From positions 434,001 through 498,000 of the forward strand of contig NZ_CP030074.1 of NCBI RefSeq assembly GCF_003261055.1: DNA of 64,000 nt. The letters run 5' to 3'. Position 1 is the stretch's first letter; each line of letters opens with the position of its first letter. This DNA comes from Streptomyces cadmiisoli. Lineage in GTDB: Bacteria > Actinomycetota > Actinomycetes > Streptomycetales > Streptomycetaceae. The position numbers and the translations under genes were made by a program. Below, piece after piece: positions 41,696 through 49,309 of this stretch. Below the pieces are notes generated by a model, which made no database searches, was not told where the DNA came from, and saw nothing but the letters and a program-made list of their open reading frames with translations.

Positions 41696-42055
41696 AGCGC
41701 CATCATGGCACCACGGTGGCGCCACATGCAAGCCGTAATGGTGCCGCGCGTGGGGTCATTCGGCGTGCGCTCGCTCTACCTGCGGAAACGTGGCTCGGGT
41801 GGCCCTGGCTGCGGGGTCGACAGGCGCATCCGGGGGTCCCCGGAAGCGCAGAATGGCCCACGATGGCGCCACATGACACCGAATGGCACCGCGTGGCGCT
41901 GAGGTGATGCCACACGGTGCCACTTGGCGCCGTCCGGTGCCTCCATTGCCCTCCGGTGCCGTACGACGCCACGCGACACACGCGGCGCCCACCCGCAGGG
42001 CCACCTGTCGAAAACCTGGTGGAGGCCCGTCGACCTCGCTGGCTAGGGTCGCGGA
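41696..42055. other. Divergent control region between RHH regulator and DUF6204 gene
   Basis: No gene is seen. Almost the whole stretch is filled by variants of TGGCGCCA and TGGCACC (separate entry). The last 50 bases contain a promoter-like run before the ATG at 42056. Confidence 0.5.
41703..41990. promoter_or_regulatory. Array of TGGCRCC half-sites, likely operator cluster
   Basis: At least ten matches or near-matches to TGGCGCC/TGGCACC (or their complement) lie here, in both orientations, including two exact copies of TGGCGCCACATG at 41717-41728 and 41864-41875. TGGCGCCA is itself a palindrome. The cluster fills the divergent promoter region of the RHH regulator. Confidence 0.6.
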
Positions 42056-42415
42056 ATGAGTACTCGTACCTTCCGCATCACGGTCCGCGGCGTCTTCGAC
42101 GGACTCGGCGCCGAGCAGCGGGCCGAACTCCTGGCCCGCGCCGCGGAGCACGACATCCTGCGCGCGGCCTTCACGCCCGAGGGGCATCTCAGCTACGACG
42201 TGGCGGCGCGCCCCGCCTTCACCTTCCGATTCGTGGATTCCGGGGAGGAAGAGGAGGACATCCTGGAGGCGTCCGAACGTGCCGAGGAGGCGGCGAAGGC
42301 TTGGCTGACCGAACGGGGCTACGGCTACAAGAACCTCAGGTCCCAGGCCGAGGACCTCTCCCAGGCCCCCCTGGGCAAACGGCAGCGCCGCGCCGCGGCC
42401 CGGAAGACCGCCTGA
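42056..42415 (+). CDS. DUF6204 family protein
   Basis: Small protein of 119 aa: MSTRTFRITVRGVFDGLGAE, ILRAAFTPEGHLSYDVAARP, FTFRFVDSGEEEEDILEASE and RGYGYKNLRSQAEDLSQAPL. This is the pattern I associate with the Streptomyces DUF6204 family, of unknown function. It has no signal or membrane segment. It lies divergent from the RHH regulator across the half-site array and may share its control. A 47-base tandem duplication begins in its stop codon. Confidence 0.72.
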   Translation: MSTRTFRITVRGVFDGLGAEQRAELLARAAEHDILRAAFTPEGHLSYDVAARPAFTFRFVDSGEEEEDILEASERAEEAAKAWLTERGYGYKNLRSQAEDLSQAPLGKRQRRAAARKTA

Positions 42416-42505
42416 TCTCGCGGTCACACCTCCGCCCCGATGACGCCGGAGCGTCCCTCTGATCTCGCGGTCACACCTCCGCCCCGATGACGCCGGAGCG
42501 TCCCT
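42412..42505. repeat. Exact 47-bp tandem duplication over a stop codon
   Basis: The unit at 42412-42458 starts CTGATCTCGCGGTCACACCT and is repeated exactly at 42459-42505. The first copy contains the TGA of the DUF6204 gene, and both contain the left arm of the terminator that follows. The event looks recent because there are no differences. Confidence 0.92.
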
Positions 42506-42892
42506 TCCTCCGGCGTCTCCCGCGCGGCACGCGCCGCTGAACAGGCGGTTTCGACGTGAAACAAGGGTGCCGGCGCCCGCTGGCCTCATTGGGCCGGGGC
42601 CCATAGGGGCCACCCGGAGGCGCTTACCACGACCTCGGGGCTCAGTCAGAGTAGTTCTCGCCGGTAGGGCGTCAAGCAGAAGCCGGAGCGCGGAAGTCAC
42701 CCTCGACCCGATTCGAGCCCTCCACCTCTCAGGTCAGTGCTTTCGCCCGGTCGGCGAAACCACTGTGGGACTGCACGGCTGACCGGGCACAGCCCGGGGC
42801 CGCCGACGTGTCGCCCATGAGCCACCACCGCCAGGTGATCGTGGATCTCGGCCGCGAGAGTGAGCAGTCAACCTACTGCCAGGAGGGGAATC
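42416..42892. other. Intergenic region after the DUF6204 gene
   Basis: Apart from the duplication and terminator near its start, I see no gene in this 477-base stretch. Around 42615-42735 composition is patchy. It ends in the ribosome binding site AGGAGGGG of the small ORF at 42893. Confidence 0.45.
42489..42517 (+). terminator. Terminator of the DUF6204 gene
   Basis: GACGCCGGAG (42489-42498) pairs with CTCCGGCGTC (42508-42517) across nine bases. The left arm also exists in the first repeat copy (42442-42451), so two alternative stems can form with the same right arm. Confidence 0.65.
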
Positions 42893-43108
42893 ATGCTTGA
42901 CCACCCCGTGTTCAACATCATCCACTGCTTCGCCTACGGCCCGACGGCCGCCGTCGCCGGCGTGGAGCAGGCCGGCCGGGCGGAGGACGGCTCCGGCATC
43001 CGCCTGATCAACGTCGACGACATCGATGTCATGGCTTCGGCACCCATGGTCGGCGAGCCCGAGCCGCCGGCCCCTGCGCGCGAGCAGATGCCCAACCTTG
43101 TCGAATGA
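42893..43108 (+). CDS. Small hypothetical protein, 71 aa
   Basis: ATG 42893 lies five bases after an excellent AGGAGGGG. The product begins MLDHPVFNIIHCFAYGPTAA and continues AGRAEDGSGIRLINVDDIDV, with a Pro-rich tail ending MPNLVE. It has one cysteine, no signal peptide and no recognised family. An in-frame ATG at 42860 exists but lacks the binding site. It stands alone, so it may be a regulator peptide or orphan. Confidence 0.6.
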   Translation: MLDHPVFNIIHCFAYGPTAAVAGVEQAGRAEDGSGIRLINVDDIDVMASAPMVGEPEPPAPAREQMPNLVE

Positions 43109-43296
43109 CCGGGCGGCCGACCCGCAGGAGACCGGGCAGGAGCCGCCGCGACTCCGGTAGCCGGACCACCCCGATTCCTGCGAACGGGGTAACTCTTCGT
43201 CAATCGGTGCTGGTTGGCGCCCTTTCCGAGGCATGACGACCACTCACCTCCGGGCAGTCCCTTCCCCGTGGCCGAGGCCATCGGAGATCATGAAGC

Positions 43297-44154
43297 ATGC
43301 TCCCGGACGACTGGCACCTCACCGAAGACGTAGACGATTTCCTGGCCCGAGCCGGAGATTTCCTGCGCTCGCGCCCCGCCCTGCACACCACGCCTCTGTC
43401 GCTGACCGAGAAGATCCGCACACTCGGAGCGGCCGCTCACGGCGCCGGAGTCCCCGTCTTCGGGCGACTGGAGCAGGCGGGCGAGGTCCACGCCACCTTC
43501 TACCGCTTCCCGTCCCGGGGCTTGAGCGTCACCTCCCTCACCCCCGAGCAGGCCGACACCCTTGCCGCCCGTCTGGTCGCCCTCGGCCACTCCCTCCCTT
43601 GGATCACCGCGGATGACAGCACCGCCGGCGCTTTCGCCGAAGCCTGGCAGCGGCACACGGGCGCGACGCCGACGGTCCGGGTCCGGCTCCACCTGTACCG
43701 CCTCGACACGCTCACCCCGCCGGAGCCGGTCCCCGCGGGCCGGGGCCGCCTGGTGGGTGAGGAGGAGCACGAGCACCTCATGCGTTGGTGCCGTGAGTTC
43801 GCGGCGGACGTGGGGGAGGAGGTCACCATCGACGCCGCGTCCTGGGCCGGCACCCGCTTCGCCGAGAAGCGCTACACGTTCTGGGAGACCCCGGACGGCA
43901 CGCCCGTCTCCATGGCGGGCGTGAACCCGATGGTCGGCGGCCAGGTCCGGGTGGACCCGGTCTACACCCCGGCCCACCTGCGCGGCCAGGGTTACGCGGG
44001 CGCCGTGACGGTCGAGGTCAGCCGGGCCGCACTCGCCGCGGGCGCCAAGGAGGTCGTGCTGTACACGAACGCGGCCAACCCCACCAGCAACGCCCTCTAC
44101 CAGCGGCTCGGATACCGCCCGGTCACCGACTTCGTCGTGTACGACTTCGGGTAG
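43297..44154 (+). CDS. GNAT-family acetyltransferase
   Basis: Cytoplasmic protein of 285 aa. The C-terminal GNAT domain (about 170-285) has GVNPMVGGQVRVDPVYTPAH, the acetyl-CoA loop LRGQGYAGAVTVEVSRAALA and ALYQRLGYRPVTDFVVYDF. The N-terminal half (DFLARAGDFLRSRPALHTTP) resembles the N-terminal domain of the two-domain acetyltransferases with a preceding GNAT-like fold. Acceptor unknown. ATG 43297 begins the sequence; no strong binding site is obvious. Confidence 0.85.
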   Translation: MLPDDWHLTEDVDDFLARAGDFLRSRPALHTTPLSLTEKIRTLGAAAHGAGVPVFGRLEQAGEVHATFYRFPSRGLSVTSLTPEQADTLAARLVALGHSLPWITADDSTAGAFAEAWQRHTGATPTVRVRLHLYRLDTLTPPEPVPAGRGRLVGEEEHEHLMRWCREFAADVGEEVTIDAASWAGTRFAEKRYTFWETPDGTPVSMAGVNPMVGGQVRVDPVYTPAHLRGQGYAGAVTVEVSRAALAAGAKEVVLYTNAANPTSNALYQRLGYRPVTDFVVYDFG

Positions 44155-44288
44155 CCGTACGCATACGCACACCTGCTGACGCTCGGCTGGACCCCCGCCA
44201 CCCTGGGGCGCGGGGCCGCCGTCTCGGCTTGCCCGCCGCCGGCCTCATGAGGTCGAGGTCTCATGCGGTCGGGTCGGCAGCGCGCACA

Positions 44289-44301
44289 CTGAAGTTGAAC
44301 T
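44289..44301. promoter_or_regulatory. Perfect palindrome GAAGTTGAACTTC
   Basis: A 13-base palindrome (GAAGTT-G-AACTTC) lies in an AT-richer patch with TATGTG and GTACTGT nearby. It may belong to an upstream promoter of wrbA or to a small unannotated transcript. Confidence 0.4.
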
Positions 44302-44468
44302 TCGGTCGATATGTGTACTGTGCAGTTTGTTTGGTGCCGACCCCGGCTTCTCGGCCGATCAAGGGGCTGGGCCTGCCGCGAGACCGCGCCGCGCCGCTGC
44401 CGCGCACCGCCCTGGGGCCCTGACGTGATCCAGTCGGCTCGCCCGCGTCGGGATTTCGGACTCCGGAT

Positions 44469-44518
44469 GTGGTTGAATGTTGTACCAACGCCCCGCAAGT
44501 GGATTACCGTTCAACCAC
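44469..44518 (+). promoter_or_regulatory. Inverted repeats in the wrbA promoter region
   Basis: GTGGTTGAA (44469-44477) and TTCAACCAC (44510-44518) are perfect inverted arms 32 bases apart; between them GTTGTACCAAC (44479-44489) is a smaller palindrome with GTTG/CAAC arms. The sequence is typical of a redox-responsive HxlR or MarR operator, though that is a guess. Confidence 0.5.
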
Positions 44519-44605
44519 TACCCCGTTGGACGGGTGGCCACAACAAGCTCAACTCGTGGGCGTTGCATACCGCAATCGCACACTGACTTCATGGAGACCG
44601 CAGCA

Positions 44606-45223
44606 GTGAATACCCCTGTCAAGCTTGCCGTCGTCTACTACTCCTCCACCGGCACCATCGCCACGATCGCCCAGGAGATCGCCCAGGCCGCGGAGAAGGC
44701 CGGCGCTGAGGTCCGTCTGCTCAAGGCCGCCGAGCTTGCCCCCCAGTCGGCGATCGACTCCAACCCCGCCTGGGCCGCGAACGCCGCCGCGACGGCCGAC
44801 GTCGCCGTCGCCACCCCCGAGGACCTGGACTGGGCCGACGCGATCATCTTCGGTTCGCCCACCCGCTTCGGCAACATCGCCGCGCAGCTCAAGCAGTTCA
44901 TCGACACCCTCGGTGGCCTGTGGGCGCAGGGCAAGCTGGCCGACAAGGTCTACAGCGGCTTCACCTCCACCGCCACCACCCACGGTGGCCAGGAGTCGAC
45001 GCTCCTCGCGCTGTACAACTCCGTCCACCACTTCGGCGGCATCCTCGTGACCCCCGGTTACACGGACCCGGCCAAGTTCGCCGACGGCAACCCCTACGGC
45101 ACCTCCCACGTGGACGCCCAGGGCAACAACCCGGTCAACGACACCACGCGCACCGCCGCGCGGGTCCAGGCCGAGCGCGTGGTCAAGGTCACCGCCGGCC
45201 TCAAGGCCGCCGCCTCCGCCTGA
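44606..45223 (+). CDS. wrbA: NAD(P)H:quinone oxidoreductase WrbA
   Basis: Flavodoxin-like FMN enzyme of 205 aa that reduces quinones by two electrons. The FMN phosphate loop VVYYSSTGTIATIAQEIAQA, the central IIFGSPTRFGNIAAQLKQFI, LWAQGKLADKVYSGFTST, and HHFGGILVTPGYTDPAKFAD are all as in WrbA. GTG 44606 is preferred: it has GGAG at a nine-base distance and gives the usual (M)NTPVKLAV start; an in-frame ATG at 44591 lies over that binding site. Upstream palindromes suggest control by a redox-sensing repressor. Confidence 0.92.
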   Translation: MNTPVKLAVVYYSSTGTIATIAQEIAQAAEKAGAEVRLLKAAELAPQSAIDSNPAWAANAAATADVAVATPEDLDWADAIIFGSPTRFGNIAAQLKQFIDTLGGLWAQGKLADKVYSGFTSTATTHGGQESTLLALYNSVHHFGGILVTPGYTDPAKFADGNPYGTSHVDAQGNNPVNDTTRTAARVQAERVVKVTAGLKAAASA

Positions 45224-45689
45224 GCGTCACTTCGCTGTACGGCACCACCGAGTCCGTCGGATCCCGCGACACCAGCGCCCGACGGTCCGGTGAGGCCCGA
45301 CCTCAAGGGCAGCCGCGGAACGGGCACCTGATCGCCGATCGGACCGGCTGCCGCGCAGGGCCCCGCATGGTGGCCCCTGATCCGCGTGGCCGGCAGGACC
45401 GGCGTCCATCGCGGCGATCGGGCGGGCCCCGCAAGGGCGATCGCCCACCGGTTCAGCCTTGAGAGCAGGTCCACAAGTGGGGTCGAGAGCAACTCTCGAC
45501 CCCACTTCTGCGAACAGCTCCGGGCGCACGACCACCATCGACACCCTCCGTCCGAGAGGCGGCGCATCGAAACACGATCCTCTTGGCTTCACGCGCCTCG
45601 ATATGCGCCCCATCACGCCGTGTCGTCAAACATGCGCACTCCGTAACGTGTCATGTCAGCACCATCCATCCGTACTCACGGAGGCTGAG
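45224..45689. other. Intergenic region between wrbA and secreted protein gene
   Basis: No gene is seen in 466 bases. A strong hairpin at 45475-45507 may be a late terminator of wrbA. The last 80 bases are less GC-rich, with promoter-like GTCAAACATGCGC, and end at ACGGAGG. Confidence 0.5.
45475..45507. terminator. Perfect 15-bp hairpin
   Basis: AAGTGGGGTCGAGAG (45475-45489) pairs fully with 45493-45507 around CAA. It lies 250 bases after wrbA and 180 before the next gene, and has no clear U tract. Confidence 0.6.
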
Positions 45690-46052
45690 ATGACACGCAC
45701 CCGCGCCCTTGCCTTTGCCGCCCTCGCCGTCCTCGCGGCCGGCGCGACGACGGCCGGTGCCGCCGCCCACGCGGACGACCCCGGCGACACCACCAAGTCG
45801 CAGGTCAGACCGCTGGCCGCGCACGGTCAGTACGAGGGCACCCCCACCACCGTTCCCGCCGGGGGACAGGCCAACGCGGGCGTGAACTGTCCGGCCGGTC
45901 AGGTGCCTACGGGCGGCGGCGCCAAGACCAGCGCCTTCGACATCTACCTGACCGACTCCTTCCCGGCCGGTACCGGTTGGACCGTCATCGGCAAGAACAT
46001 CGGCAACTCGCAGCAGACGCTGCGCGCCGTCGTCGTCTGCACCGTCCCCTGA
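45690..46052 (+). CDS. Small secreted protein, 120 aa
   Basis: A Sec signal (MTRTRALAFAALAVLAAGAT, cut near AHA) precedes a mature part of about 90 residues with two cysteines (VNCPAGQ and VVCTVP at the end) and Gly/Thr-rich strands (PTTVPAGGQANAGV, GTGWTVIGKNIGNSQQTLRA). This pattern of beta strands with one disulfide is common in Streptomyces secreted proteins of unknown function. ATG 45690 follows ACGGAGG. Confidence 0.72.
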   Translation: MTRTRALAFAALAVLAAGATTAGAAAHADDPGDTTKSQVRPLAAHGQYEGTPTTVPAGGQANAGVNCPAGQVPTGGGAKTSAFDIYLTDSFPAGTGWTVIGKNIGNSQQTLRAVVVCTVP

Positions 46053-46164
46053 CGGTGCCGGGCCGCCCCCGACCGGCAGCCCCTGCCCAGTTCCGCAACT
46101 GCCCCTGCCCCGCTCGCTCGAAAATCCCTCGCGCCGCGCGTACTTGGCGTTCTACGGTCGAGGT

Positions 46165-46238
46165 CGCCGGGTGGAGCAGGTAGGCAGCTCGCTGGGCTCA
46201 TAACCCAGAGGTCGCGGGTTCAAATCCCGCCTCGGCCA
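46165..46238 (+). tRNA. tRNA-Met, initiator type (anticodon CAT)
   Basis: The 74 bases fold as a cloverleaf: acceptor CGCCGGG/CTCGGCC with the first pair C1-C72 unpaired and one G-U pair; D stem GAGC/GCTC with loop AGGTAGGCA; anticodon stem CTGGG/CCCAG with loop CTCATAA, anticodon CAT at 46199-46201; variable AGGTC; T stem GCGGG/CCCGC with TTCAAAT. The unpaired first acceptor position and three G-C pairs next to the anticodon loop are features of initiator tRNA. CCA is not encoded (ACG follows). A closer match to the usual Streptomyces initiator would have a different acceptor stem, so this may be a second, variant copy. Confidence 0.92.
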
Positions 46239-46243
46239 CGAGA

Positions 46244-46276
46244 ACCGGGCCCGTCGCATGGTGCGACGGGCCCGGT
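46244..46276 (+). terminator. 15-bp hairpin after the tRNA
   Basis: ACCGGGCCCGTCGCA (46244-46258) pairs perfectly with 46262-46276 around TGG, six bases after the tRNA end. It terminates the tRNA transcript. Confidence 0.85.
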
Positions 46277-46960
46277 CATGCGTTGTGCCGGCGCGGCGAC
46301 GGCTCGGGAGCCGGGCCCATGACCCCCTGTGCCCGAACCGCGGGGGACGGTGCAGGCAATTGCCGGACGTCACGCGCTTGTCCGGTCGACGGCCATGGAG
46401 CACAGGGCGCCCCGCCCTGCCGTTGCTCCGGGCCCCGGCTCACTTGCAAACGGAGGGTCGCAGAAGGGGTTGCGCTATGACATGCCGGCGCCCTTTAAGG
46501 CATGATGCCGAGTTTTCTGAACCGGTACGATACCCATTTGCGCCCCTAAACCACCTGTCCGTCCCCGACCATCAAGCACATCCCCGTGTCATGGTTTCGA
46601 AATTGCGGAAACAGGGGAGTGCCGGCCTGTTCTGGACTGTGCCAGTGGCATACAAATTGGCCATTCTGGCGAGATGGCGGAAGAGGGCCAACTGACCGAT
46701 TCTGACCGGTCCTTGCTCGTCAACGCCCTTACTCGGCCGACTGGTGGTCCCGTTCGCCCGACGTGTCACAGAGGCATCTGAGGTCCTTCGGACGGCGCCC
46801 TCTTTTGGATGCGAGCGCGCGGCTGCTTTCCTTCAGAATGCCATTCAGGACACATTCAATTCTTGCGCTCCCGATTCTTTTCAGCCGGGAATGCACTTAC
46901 CTTGTGGGATGTTCCCGGAAGGCCCTTCTTCCGGGATTTCCGCTCACCTCGGGAGGAATC

Positions 46961-47242
46961 ATGAGGCGTCCCCTTCGCGCCCGGCTGGCAGCCGCGGCGG
47001 TCACCGCAGCCGCCATCGGCGGCACCATGATCGTGGCCGCGCCGGCGGCCCAGGCCGCGCCCAGCGACTGCACGGCCTACCTGGCGTCGCTGGGCTACTC
47101 CAGCACCGACACCAACCTCGCCTGCACGGTCGGCGGCTCCGGCCTGCCGGCGGACCAACTCCTGTGCCGCATCCTGCTGATGAACGTGTCGTCCGTGCCG
47201 GCACTCATCGCGGACAACGCCTGCCGCCTCGCCAAGGCGTAG
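46961..47242 (+). CDS. Small secreted cysteine protein, 93 aa
   Basis: ATG 46961 follows GGGAGGAAT, a strong binding site. A Sec signal (MRRPLRARLAAAAVTAAAIG, ending AQA) precedes a mature part of about 60 residues with four cysteines (SDCTAY, LACTVG, LLCRILL, NACRLA), so two disulfides are likely. It reads like a secreted peptide or alpha-helical mini-domain. No family is recognised. The 260 bases upstream are less GC-rich and likely hold its promoter. Confidence 0.72.
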   Translation: MRRPLRARLAAAAVTAAAIGGTMIVAAPAAQAAPSDCTAYLASLGYSSTDTNLACTVGGSGLPADQLLCRILLMNVSSVPALIADNACRLAKA

Positions 47243-47262
47243 CGTCCAGCGGCACATCACGG

Positions 47263-47295
47263 CCCGGGGAAGACGCCCGATACGTCTTCCCCGGG
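47263..47295 (+). terminator. Terminator of the small secreted protein gene
   Basis: CCCGGGGAAGACG (47263-47275) pairs with 47283-47295 over 13 bases, followed by TTGTT. It lies 21 bases after the stop. Confidence 0.82.
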
Positions 47296-47413
47296 TTGTT
47301 CCATGTCTTCCCTGCCCGCAGCCCTCCCACCCCCGCCCGGCCGCGCGAGGCCGGCCGGGCGGCAACCCGGTCCGGTACTCCCGTCTGCTCCCGTCCCTGA
47401 CAGCACGACGGTC

Positions 47414-48088
47414 TCAGCCCGCCGACCGCCGTGCATCGTCACTCGGGAAGCGCGGCTTGTAGCTGCGGGAGACCTCGTGCACCTTGCGGAGGCCGAGGAA
47501 CCCGAGGACGGCCACGGTCAGGACGGCCGTGGCGGAGCCGACCAGGGTCCGCACCATGTCCCCGGCGCCGGCGGCCGAGCAGATCACCGCGGCCAGTACG
47601 CCGGTGACGACGGAGTTGATGACGCAGATGACAACCGGTGAGCCGGACAGCCAGTGCGTCACCCCGATCCGGCGGCGGAAGCTGTACGTCGTCCAGATCC
47701 CCGGCGGGTCGTCGTGGTGGCTGGCGATGAAGTACGGCTCGAGTTCCGGGGCGAGCTCGACGTACGCGTGCCGCAGCCGGTTCATGCCGATGATCAGCCA
47801 GGTGTCCTCGATGTCCGCCTCGATCAGCCGGAAGTACGTCCCGAACCCGACGAGCAGGACGACCGGCAGCACCAGCAACGCGAACGTCGTGAACCCGGAC
47901 CCGAACCCCGTCGCGTTGGCCACCAGCGAGAGCGCCACGACCGCGGCCGACAGCGTCGTCAGATACGTCCCGGTCCGGCTGAAGATCTCCTGCCACGTCA
48001 TGCCCCGCGTCGCCAGCAGACTCCAGTGCTCGGTTGCCAGAAACTGCGCGTGCGGCGTCCCGGCATCAACACTTTTGAGCTCTTTCAT
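47414..48088 (-). CDS. Hypothetical integral membrane protein
   Basis: Protein of 224 aa with four hydrophobic segments in two pairs (TYLTTLSAAVVALSLVANAT and FALLVLPVVLLVGFGTYFRL; VVICVINSVVTGVLAAVICS and TAVLTVAVLGFLGLRKV) and a cytoplasmic domain between (DTWLIIGMNRLRHAYVELAP). The N-terminal stretch (TPHAQFLATEHWSLLATRGM) is one of those seen in uncharacterised actinobacterial membrane proteins that may bind nucleotides or lipids. ATG 48088 is the natural start. No partner gene is adjacent. Confidence 0.72.
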   Translation of the reverse strand: MKELKSVDAGTPHAQFLATEHWSLLATRGMTWQEIFSRTGTYLTTLSAAVVALSLVANATGFGSGFTTFALLVLPVVLLVGFGTYFRLIEADIEDTWLIIGMNRLRHAYVELAPELEPYFIASHHDDPPGIWTTYSFRRRIGVTHWLSGSPVVICVINSVVTGVLAAVICSAAGAGDMVRTLVGSATAVLTVAVLGFLGLRKVHEVSRSYKPRFPSDDARRSAG

Positions 48089-48202
48089 CCCCCGAGTGTG
48101 ACCTCATTCGTCGGCGAGGCTGAAAGGGCCCGCCGGTGCTCAGCGGTGAGTTCGACGAAGGCCCGATCTGGAGCCCGCGGCCCGGCGGCCCCTGTACACC
48201 CG

Positions 48203-49138
48203 CTAGCCCCACCTCTGGCGGGTGGTGTCCCCGCACTCCGCGGCACGTAGCCCCGACGCGCTGTCCTCCAGACAGGCACCCGTCTCCGTACTGGAGATGG
48301 TCACCGCCTCGTCGGCCCAGGTCCTGACCGACCAGGTGGCGGACGCCGCGGTGGCACACGCGCCCGTGCGCAGCGTCATGCCCTCGCTGCGCAGGCAGGC
48401 GCCGGTGGCGTGGTTTCTCAGCTGCTGAGTACCGTCGGGCAGCGCGTGCACCGTCCACCGCTGGTAGCTCAGCCCGTTGCAGGCATACGTCCGCAGCCCG
48501 TGATCAAGACTGTGGTCGAGGCACTTGCCCGTGACCCGGTTGATGAAGGGCTGAACGGCATCCGACCGTCCCGGCTTGTTCGCGGGGCCCGTCACCGCTG
48601 CCGATCCGGACGACGGTCGCGCGGGCTCGGGCCCCGGTGCCGCGACGAGCACGGTGAACAGCGAACCGACGACTCCTCCCACCAGTACGCCGGCCGCGGC
48701 GGTCACCCAGCGGCCACGTCGCCACCGCTGTGCGGTCCGGGGCCGGGAATCGCCGCCGTCAACGGGCGGCGGTGCGGCTGCGGATGGAGGGTTCTCGCCG
48801 GACGGTGTCTGGGAGAGGTTCGCGGCCTCCCACAGTGCTCGGTACTCCGAGGGGTCCGCCCCCAGCGCCCGGCACAGGTGCGTGACCGTGGCCCAGGGCG
48901 GGACCGTGACCCCCTGCAAGTAGCGCGACAGCGACGAATCGCTGATCAGGACCTCCGCTTCCAACGACCGCAAGGTCCGTCCCGAGCGCTGCTGCAAGGC
49001 ACGTAAGGCCTTGCCCAGTTGCTTGGCCGGAGCCACCTCACCGGCCCGCTCCTCAGCCGCCAACGCGCCTCCGTCTCCCCTGCTCCCCCGGGCCGTCCCG
49101 CGTCCCGGGACAACACCGTCCCAGCAGGTCAGAACCAT
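48203..49138 (-). CDS. XRE-family regulator with membrane anchor and ricin-type lectin domain
   Basis: One-component regulator of up to 311 aa. A helix-turn-helix of XRE type (about 40-95: LGKALRALQQRSGRTLRSLE, SDSSLSRYLQGVTVPPWATV) is followed by a Pro/Ser linker, a single membrane segment (about 146-168, WVTAAAGVLVGGVVGSLFTV), and an extracytoplasmic ricin B-type lectin domain (about 195-311) with QxW-type motifs (CNGLSYQRWTV, ASATWSVRTW, CGDTTRQRWG) and paired cysteines. Sugar binding outside the cell could thus signal to DNA. ATG 49138 is used, but an in-frame TTG at 49063 after GGAGG would give a more compact N-terminus. It diverges from a secreted protein gene. Confidence 0.88.
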   Translation of the reverse strand: MVLTCWDGVVPGRGTARGSRGDGGALAAEERAGEVAPAKQLGKALRALQQRSGRTLRSLEAEVLISDSSLSRYLQGVTVPPWATVTHLCRALGADPSEYRALWEAANLSQTPSGENPPSAAAPPPVDGGDSRPRTAQRWRRGRWVTAAAGVLVGGVVGSLFTVLVAAPGPEPARPSSGSAAVTGPANKPGRSDAVQPFINRVTGKCLDHSLDHGLRTYACNGLSYQRWTVHALPDGTQQLRNHATGACLRSEGMTLRTGACATAASATWSVRTWADEAVTISSTETGACLEDSASGLRAAECGDTTRQRWG

Positions 49139-49309
49139 AGGGATCCCGACTTCCAGGAAGCAAACGGGATCAGCTTGAACAAGAGCGGTGGACCCTCACA
49201 AACTCCAGACATCCGCCGACCGGATCAACCGACACCTTCATCCGAAAGGACGACCTCCCCAAGACGCGGACCACCCACGCCAACCACCCGCGAGACAACG
49301 GAGCAGCAC

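Larger units (their letters stand above)
44155..44605. other. Promoter-bearing region before wrbA
   Basis: No gene is seen. Between 44285 and 44340 lies a less GC-rich patch with GAAGTTGAACTTC (44289-44301) and a second control region lies at 44469-44518. GGAG near 44594-44597 is the binding site for the GTG start at 44606. Confidence 0.5.
46053..46960. other. tRNA-bearing gene-poor region
   Basis: Besides the tRNA and its terminator, no gene is seen in 908 bases. From about 46480 to 46720 and 46800 to 46950 composition is clearly less GC-rich than the average. No copy of the tRNA 3' end (GGTTCAAATCCCGCCTCGGC) is repeated downstream, so no integration is proven. Confidence 0.5.

Noticed and set aside
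44591..44605. ATG 44591 as wrbA start
   Set aside because: It overlaps the GGAG that serves GTG 44606, and the latter gives the typical WrbA N-terminus.
46157..46163. GGTCGAG as the 5' acceptor arm of the tRNA
   Set aside because: It can pair with CTCGGCC, but would leave a six-base excess before the D stem; the start at 46165 gives standard cloverleaf distances.
46238..46960. Attachment-site duplication after the tRNA
   Set aside because: No repeat of the tRNA 3' end was found by eye, and there is no integrase gene in the window.
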